From assembly GCA_905215835.1 (NCBI GenBank), contig CAJMRR010000017.1, positions 1-19,754 on the forward strand: DNA of 19,754 bases. The letters are read 5' to 3'. Under the pieces are notes generated by a model that made no database searches, was not told the origin of the DNA, and saw nothing but the letters and a program-made list of their open reading frames with translations. The stretch's first letter is position 1. Every line of letters begins with the position of its first letter. Made by a program: the position numbers and the translations under genes. Positions 15,590 to 19,754 of this stretch are shown piece by piece. The DNA is from an uncultured bacterium. Its GTDB lineage: Bacteria; Actinomycetota; Coriobacteriia; Coriobacteriales; Coriobacteriaceae.

Positions 15590-15714
15590 GCCCATGCGCG
15601 TGGAATGGCCTCGTAGCCGAGTCCCAGGTACGCGAGCACCGGTGTCGCCGCCGCGCCCGCGATGCCCAGCCAGAACGCCAGCGGCTTCGTGCGGACCCTC
15701 CAGTTGATGCCCAT
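15590..15714 (-). pseudogene. Phage holin (phi-LC3 type) N-terminal remnant
   Basis: ATG at 15714 has AAGGAG well placed upstream. The protein opens MGINWRVRTKPLAFWLGIAG, then a hydrophobic stretch to VLAYLGLGYEAI. This is the characteristic start of phi-LC3-family holins (M.INWKVR.KN..FWL), small membrane proteins that let phage endolysin reach the wall. After about 40 residues the frame becomes Arg/Pro-rich (PARHPERTQVRRGR) and loses family character, so a frameshift or fusion is likely. The reading frame stays open to 15253. It is a single relic of a prophage lytic cassette. No endolysin or structural phage gene is visible in the window. The region 15371-15590 holds nothing else I can identify. 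Confidence 0.6.
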
Positions 15715-15729
15715 AGGTCTTCTCCTTCC

Positions 15730-16357
15730 ATGGGCAATTCAAAGGGGCTGGTCGCCTGCGCGCCGCGGAGGAGGCGCAGGTACAGCCCGTACGTGGGCGA
15801 GGTCTACGTGGCGCCTGGGAACACCTGCCTGGACGAGAGGGGCAGACACCGCTTCGCGGCTAGCCAAACGGGCTGTGGGTCACAGGCATCACGGAATTCC
15901 GCATCCCCGCCGGCAAGTGCACCTCTCGCCGGCGATCAATTGCTTCAACGGAATGCCCGTCGGCTGGTCCATCGGCACGCCCCCGAACGCGGTGCTTGCC
16001 AACTCATCGCTCCTGCGGGCCTGCTCGCAGCTTGCGTATGGTGAGCACCACTGGGTGCACTCCGACCGCGGCAGCCATTACCGGTGGCCCGGTTGGATCG
16101 CCATCTGCGATGGGCACGGCATCGTGCGCTCGATGACGAGGAAGGGGTGCTCACCCGACAATTCAAGGGCGGAGGGCTTCTTCGGCAGGCTGAAGGTGGA
16201 GTCCTTCCACGGAAGGGGCTGGGACGATGCTGGCATGGGGGAGTTCATGGAGATGCCGGACGCCTATCTGTTCTGGTACCGCGACAAGCGCCGCAAGAGC
16301 GACCTGGGCTATATGAGCCCGATGCAGTTCCGAAGAAGCCTAGGTCCTGTAGCGTAG
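15730..16357 (+). mobile_element. Degenerate IS3-family transposase (OrfB) remnant
   Basis: Three frames together give a C-terminal integrase core. RRRRRYSPYVGEV lies in the first frame. WVTGITEFRIPAGK follows after a shift at about 15872. HLSPAINCFNGMPVGWSIG, HSDRGSHYRWPGW and NSRAEGFFGRLKVESF follow after a second shift at about 15917, ending TAG at 16355-16357. In IS3 transposases the first catalytic aspartate is in WVTDITEF. Here it is Gly (GGC, 15885-15887). The second Asp (HSDRG) and the Glu (AEGFFG) remain. OrfA and the start of OrfB are missing. The element is dead and truncated on its left, abutting the holin start. Confidence 0.88.
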
Positions 16358-16600
16358 GAACACAGTCCGGGGTTTCCACTGCAGTCCCCGGTGTTCAGTT
16401 TAGCCTTGACAGAAGCAGTCCACCTGGAGCGCAACGTCGCGGAGTGGTGCCGCCACAAGCGCGTCGGGGGCGCCACCGTTGCCGCGCTGAAGGCCGCCTT
16501 CATGGACAAGCTCGGTAAGGTCGCGTAGGATATCGGCCGACAACGGCCCTGGAGGGGCTTACACCACTTTTCGTGACACAACTTGCCCTCCAGGTGTAAT
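16358..16600 (+). mobile_element. Probable right end of a second insertion sequence (IS256-like)
   Basis: A short frame ending TAG at 16526-16528 gives LTEAVHLERNVAEWCRHKR, then VGGATVAALKAAFMDKLGKVA. It looks like the true C-terminus of a protein whose upstream part is absent. It is followed by GGGCTTACACCAC and CTTTTCGTGACACAAC (16555-16582). These resemble terminal sequences of actinobacterial IS256-type elements (TTACACCA...GACAC). A 9-bp inverted repeat, CCTGGAGGG (16548-16556) and CCCTCCAGG (16586-16594), spans this end. The identification is from memory of such ends and is tentative. Nothing else is seen in 16358-16653 apart from a possible promoter for the next gene. Confidence 0.4.
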
Positions 16601-16653
16601 TGGCTAAATTGTTGGTATGCGGGATACGTTAGCGACTCATAAAAGTTGCACGG

Positions 16654-17772
16654 TTGATGGGGGAGAGTTTGGGACGTTCAAAAGGGCGCAATTCAAAGGT
16701 TGAGCTTCTGCGCATCATCTCGATGTGGTTCATAGTGGCTCATCATTTCGTGATTCATAATGCTGAGCCTATTTCCGTTTTCCCCGGGACCGTTGCACGC
16801 ATGGTACTGCACGGCGTGTTGTACCCTTCGGGGCGTATTGCCGTTGCCGTGTTTTTTATCATTACGGTGTGGTATCTGGCCGACGCGCAACTGACACTTA
16901 AGGGTCAGCTGCGAAGGGCTTGGACCCTGCTGGGGCAGATGCTCTTTTACAGTGTGCCGCTCGTCCTGTACTTTGGCGTGTTTAATGCGGGGGATGGGCT
17001 GCAAGCTGGAGAGCTGATGGCTGCCGTCTTTGCTCCGCTCGCCTCGCTGTGGTGGTTTCCTACGGTGTATATTCTGCTGATTCTTGTGGCACCCTATCTG
17101 TTCGACGGGTTGCGTGCGTTGACGAGCCGGCGGCTGGGCGAGCTCTGTATGCTACTGGTCGTGCTATATGGGGTCTTGCCCGTTGTGCCGTATTCGACAA
17201 TTGGTGGCTTTGTTTCCTCCCTGACGGGTCAGACGGTCGTGATCGCGTGCGTGACATGTTGGTTTAAGTGGCATTATTGCGGTGGGGCGGGTCCGAGGGT
17301 TTTGGTGCTGCCCGTTCTTTCGTACGTTGCTGTGTACGTTTGCTACTTTGTGGCTCAAAAGGACGTGCTCCTTTTGAGCGCTTTCGCTTCCAGCGTGTAC
17401 GGATCGGTGGTGACTAATCCTGGAAGCCTCTTGTCGCTTGCGATCGCACTTCCGGTGTGCTTGTTTGTCTTTAATGCTCAACCTGCGCATTGGCCTGCTG
17501 TCAATTACTTGGCCACGTTGTCGTTTGGCGTGTACCTTGCCACGGACAGCGCGTACATGCAGGAGCTGCTGTGGAAGAACTTGCTTGTGTTCTCCCACTG
17601 CCACCCAGCGTGGGGGCTGCTGTCCGTAATGCTTGTAGTGACCGGCGTGTATGTTGTCGCGTCCTGCGTCGAGGCGATTCGACAGGTTCTGTATCGGGCG
17701 CTGTTCAAGCATCCGGGTAGGGTGTTTGATGTTTTGTGGGACAAGATTGCAGGGGTCTCTTTGCCAAGGTAG
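16654..17772 (+). CDS. Membrane O-acyltransferase (acyltransferase 3 family)
   Basis: This roughly 372-residue protein has about ten hydrophobic segments. It opens with the family signature: Arg20 in VELLRIISMWF, followed ten residues later by His31 in IVAHHFVIHN (the R-X10-H motif). Acyltransferase-3 proteins move acetyl or similar groups across the membrane onto extracellular glycans, so this fits a modifier of the polysaccharide made by the upstream cluster. The WWFPTVYILLILVAPYLFD segment is also typical. The longest start is TTG 16654. ATG 16657 and TTG 16669 are alternatives, the last preceded closely by GGGGGAG. It begins soon after insertion-sequence debris, so its original promoter may have been replaced. 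Confidence 0.88.
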   Translation: MMGESLGRSKGRNSKVELLRIISMWFIVAHHFVIHNAEPISVFPGTVARMVLHGVLYPSGRIAVAVFFIITVWYLADAQLTLKGQLRRAWTLLGQMLFYSVPLVLYFGVFNAGDGLQAGELMAAVFAPLASLWWFPTVYILLILVAPYLFDGLRALTSRRLGELCMLLVVLYGVLPVVPYSTIGGFVSSLTGQTVVIACVTCWFKWHYCGGAGPRVLVLPVLSYVAVYVCYFVAQKDVLLLSAFASSVYGSVVTNPGSLLSLAIALPVCLFVFNAQPAHWPAVNYLATLSFGVYLATDSAYMQELLWKNLLVFSHCHPAWGLLSVMLVVTGVYVVASCVEAIRQVLYRALFKHPGRVFDVLWDKIAGVSLPR

Positions 17773-17889
17773 GCCATTGTTGGGCCAAGTCCCAAGCTGT
17801 GCACAAATTCGTAATCGCGTTTCTCCTACGCTGCCTTCCTCAGCTCGGTTCCGATAATGGTGTAAGGGCGAAATTGGGTTAACAGTAGG

Positions 17890-17916
17890 TCAAGTAATTC
17901 AGTTAGAATTGCTTGA
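17890..17916. promoter_or_regulatory. Inverted repeat in the A/T-rich leader of the amidase gene
   Basis: TCAAGTAATTC (17890-17900) and GAATTGCTTGA (17906-17916) pair at 10 of 11 positions around a 5-nt spacer. They are followed by a T-rich stretch (TATTTTGTTTT). The repeat lies 64 nt before the amidase start in a strikingly A/T-rich gap. It could be an operator, or a weak terminator for the upstream acyltransferase. TAATAT at 17942-17947 is a possible -10, but no good -35 is seen at the right distance. Confidence 0.4.
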
Positions 17917-17979
17917 GCTCTATTTTGTTTTGGTTAAAGTCTAATATTTAGATTTACGTAATTTATTGGGAGTGCATAT

Positions 17980-19754
17980 ATGAAAAAGGTTCGTTGCGCA
18001 GTTGCTAATTTGGTTACCGCTGCTCTGGTTTCCTCTTCCTTCCTTGCTCCCGTTTCGTCGGCCTATGCACTTGAGTTTTCCTCGCTCTCAAATAATGAAG
18101 CCGAGACCTCTAGCTCCTCTTCACTTTCGGATTTCGTTTCCGAGGATACTGAGAAGACCGCCGAAGCCGACTCTTGTAATTCGGAAGTCGAATCGGCCGC
18201 TCAGCCGGCCCAATCTCCCGATTCCTCTTCTGTCGATGCCTCTTTCCAATACTTGTACATTGCGCAGCCCTCTCTTTCTTTGGGTGCTATGCAAGAGGCG
18301 GCGTTCGCAACTGCATCTGATTCTGATGTTTTGACCTCTGCGTCCCTATCATTCGTCAGCAATTTTGGCGAAGAGCGCTCCGTTGAAGCTTCGGCTTTCT
18401 CTGGGAATGCTGCGGGCTTTACATTCGGACAAGATTTGTTGGTAGCGCGGTATTTTTTAACCGGTATTACGTATCAGGTGAAGGATTCGAACGCAGTCTA
18501 TTCAGTGGACCTCTCGTCTGAGGATTACAGCTTTGACGTAGTCAGTTCGTCTTCTTCATCTGATCGCGTTGACAATTCCGATGATATGTCGGTCTACTAT
18601 GCCGATGAGAACGGCAATCCTGTCGAGGCTTTCTCTATTGAAGAGGCGCTTTCCGGTTCTGAAGATGATGACGGCATTGCGGCTTATAGCATCGATTCCC
18701 GTTCAGCTCGTAAAAACGTTCGTGTGATTGCACTTGATGCCGGTCACGGTGGATCCGATTCTGGCGCTCAGGGCAATGGGAAGAGCGAAGCCGACTTAAC
18801 TTGGAAGATTGTTAGCGCGTGTAAGACCAAGCTTGAGAATTACGGATTTAAGGTAATTCTCGCTCGTGAGCAGTCGGGCAGTTACGGAAGCAACGACTTC
18901 CTTTACCGCGTTCAGCGTTGCGTCAAACAGGGCGCTCAGGCCTATATCAGTTTCCATATCAATTCGGGTTCGTCCGCAGCTCATGGTGCCGAGGTATATT
19001 CGCCTACCGTGAACGGGGCTGACTATACCCAGGTTTCGTACGAACTGGCCCAGAAGGTTCAGAACAATCTTGTTGCTCTCGGACTTACAAACCGTGGCGT
19101 CTTTCAGATGCAGGTAGGCGACGAATTCGCCGTTATTCGTTGTGCTCGTGAAGCTGGAATCCCCGGTATTTTGATTGAACACGGATTTATCTCCAATTGG
19201 GGCGATGCGAACAAGTACTTTAGTGATGCCGGGTGCAAACGTCTTGGAGAAGCTGATGCGGATGCCATCATCGCGCAGTTCCCCAAATCCTCTTGGCTTG
19301 ATTATTCGTCTGTTTTCGATGCCGACTACTATCTCAATAAGTATCCAGATGTTAACGAATGGGCAAACGGAAGCAAAGATAAGGCCCTGGATCACTTCAT
19401 CAACTACGGCATGTCGGAGGGCCGCCGCGGCTCCGAGGCGTTCGACGTGCAGAGCTACTACAATGAGTACCCCGATCTCCGCGCCGCCTTTGGCACCGAC
19501 CTCGCCAGCTACTACTCGCACTACCTTATGTACGGCAAGAAGGAGGGGCGCCACGCCACCGGCTGCTCGAAGCTCAAGGGCGCCGCAACCAAGGCAGGCG
19601 GCGTGGGCTACGCTCCCGTCTACGACCCCGAGTTCTACCTCTCCCGCAACGGCGACGTCGAGAAGGCCTTCACTAAGTCGACCTACGGCGGCGTGACTGT
19701 GGTCGACGACTCAGCCGTCCTGCGGCACTTCATCAACTACGGCATGTCGGAGGG
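17980..19754 (+). CDS. Secreted N-acetylmuramoyl-L-alanine amidase with C-terminal repeats (runs off right edge)
   Basis: This frame is open from ATG 17980 (GGGAG 7 nt upstream) to the window edge, 591 codons so far. Residues 1-31 are a signal peptide (MKKVR, hydrophobic core, SSAYA cleavage site). Residues 32-245 are a Ser/Asp/Glu-rich region of unknown role. An Amidase_3 domain follows: LDAGHGG (252-258, zinc His256), Glu270, SFHINSG with zinc His326, and LIEHGFISN with catalytic Glu400. It cuts the amide bond between MurNAc and the stem peptide. From about residue 446 come repeats of the type FD..YYL..YPDV...HFINYGMSEGR, at least three by the edge. These probably attach the enzyme to the envelope. 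The 3' part is much richer in G+C than the 5' part. Confidence 0.9.
   Translation, partial: MKKVRCAVANLVTAALVSSSFLAPVSSAYALEFSSLSNNEAETSSSSSLSDFVSEDTEKTAEADSCNSEVESAAQPAQSPDSSSVDASFQYLYIAQPSLSLGAMQEAAFATASDSDVLTSASLSFVSNFGEERSVEASAFSGNAAGFTFGQDLLVARYFLTGITYQVKDSNAVYSVDLSSEDYSFDVVSSSSSSDRVDNSDDMSVYYADENGNPVEAFSIEEALSGSEDDDGIAAYSIDSRSARKNVRVIALDAGHGGSDSGAQGNGKSEADLTWKIVSACKTKLENYGFKVILAREQSGSYGSNDFLYRVQRCVKQGAQAYISFHINSGSSAAHGAEVYSPTVNGADYTQVSYELAQKVQNNLVALGLTNRGVFQMQVGDEFAVIRCAREAGIPGILIEHGFISNWGDANKYFSDAGCKRLGEADADAIIAQFPKSSWLDYSSVFDADYYLNKYPDVNEWANGSKDKALDHFINYGMSEGRRGSEAFDVQSYYNEYPDLRAAFGTDLASYYSHYLMYGKKEGRHATGCSKLKGAATKAGGVGYAPVYDPEFYLSRNGDVEKAFTKSTYGGVTVVDDSAVLRHFINYGMSE
19393..19754 (+). 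repeat. Exact 29-bp coding repeat within the amidase tail
   Basis: The same 29 bases occur at 19393-19421 and 19726-19754, encoding HFINYGMSEG in the first and third repeat units. Exact DNA identity between otherwise diverged units points to recent copying or gene conversion. The second unit in between reads HYLMYGKKEGR and differs. Confidence 0.85.

Noticed and set aside
18796..19554. 252-codon minus-strand frame
   Set aside because: It is antisense to the amidase domain, whose zinc and catalytic residues are all in the plus-strand frame.
19393..19754. CRISPR-like spaced repeat
   Set aside because: There are only two exact copies, over 300 bp apart, within a coding frame, and they encode a protein repeat.
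1..19754. tRNA or rRNA genes
   Set aside because: I saw no cloverleaf with a GTTC-A-A loop and no conserved rRNA segments on either strand by eye. A covariance search was not possible.

Overview
The window looks like chromosomal DNA of a GC-rich Gram-positive gut actinobacterium of the class Coriobacteriia, most likely a Collinsella. That placement is inferred from codon use, the style of the glycosyltransferases, and a secreted amidase with FD..YY..YPD / HF..YG..EGR repeats. It was not tested by any search.

Layout. Positions 1-643 hold the 5' part of a leftward galactofuranosyltransferase-like gene. A rightward, tightly packed glycosyltransferase (GT) operon follows at 900-7810. It has four single-domain family-2 enzymes in an A-B-A'-B' order (two duplicated pairs), then one 828-residue enzyme with two GT domains. 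This is a surface-polysaccharide assembly cluster. Positions 7811-16650 form an accessory island whose intact or decayed defence genes all lie on the minus strand. In order they are: a tail of an AAA-type ATPase (plus strand), an AbiE-type toxin-antitoxin pair (antitoxin frameshifted, toxin probably shortened), a RhuM-Fic fusion protein, a candidate 19-residue hydrophobic micro-toxin, a broken second copy of the big GT's 3' end, a SIR2-HerA two-gene anti-phage module (HerA frameshifted), a DNA-methyltransferase remnant, a phage holin remnant, a degenerate IS3-family transposase, and what looks like the end of an IS256-type element. Rightward surface genes resume at 16654: a membrane O-acyltransferase, then a secreted N-acetylmuramoyl-L-alanine amidase that runs off the right edge.

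How it fits together. The flanks concern the cell envelope (glycan chain synthesis, acyl decoration, peptidoglycan cleavage). The middle is a mosaic of mobile and defence DNA lodged in that locus. The 3' end of the large GT occurs once intact before the toxin genes and once broken after them, so duplication or recombination probably brought the island in. Several island genes carry frameshifts. Those in the AbiEi antitoxin and HerA each fall in a mononucleotide run (C5 and A6 on the + strand), and a single base would restore a sensible protein. They may be real inactivation, reversible slippage or sequence errors.

Most worth a second look: the candidate micro-toxin at 10960-11019, the perfect 19-bp inverted repeat between two good start sites of the AbiEi gene, the SIR2-HerA module with an upstream module joined in frame, and the duplicated glycosyltransferase pairs.
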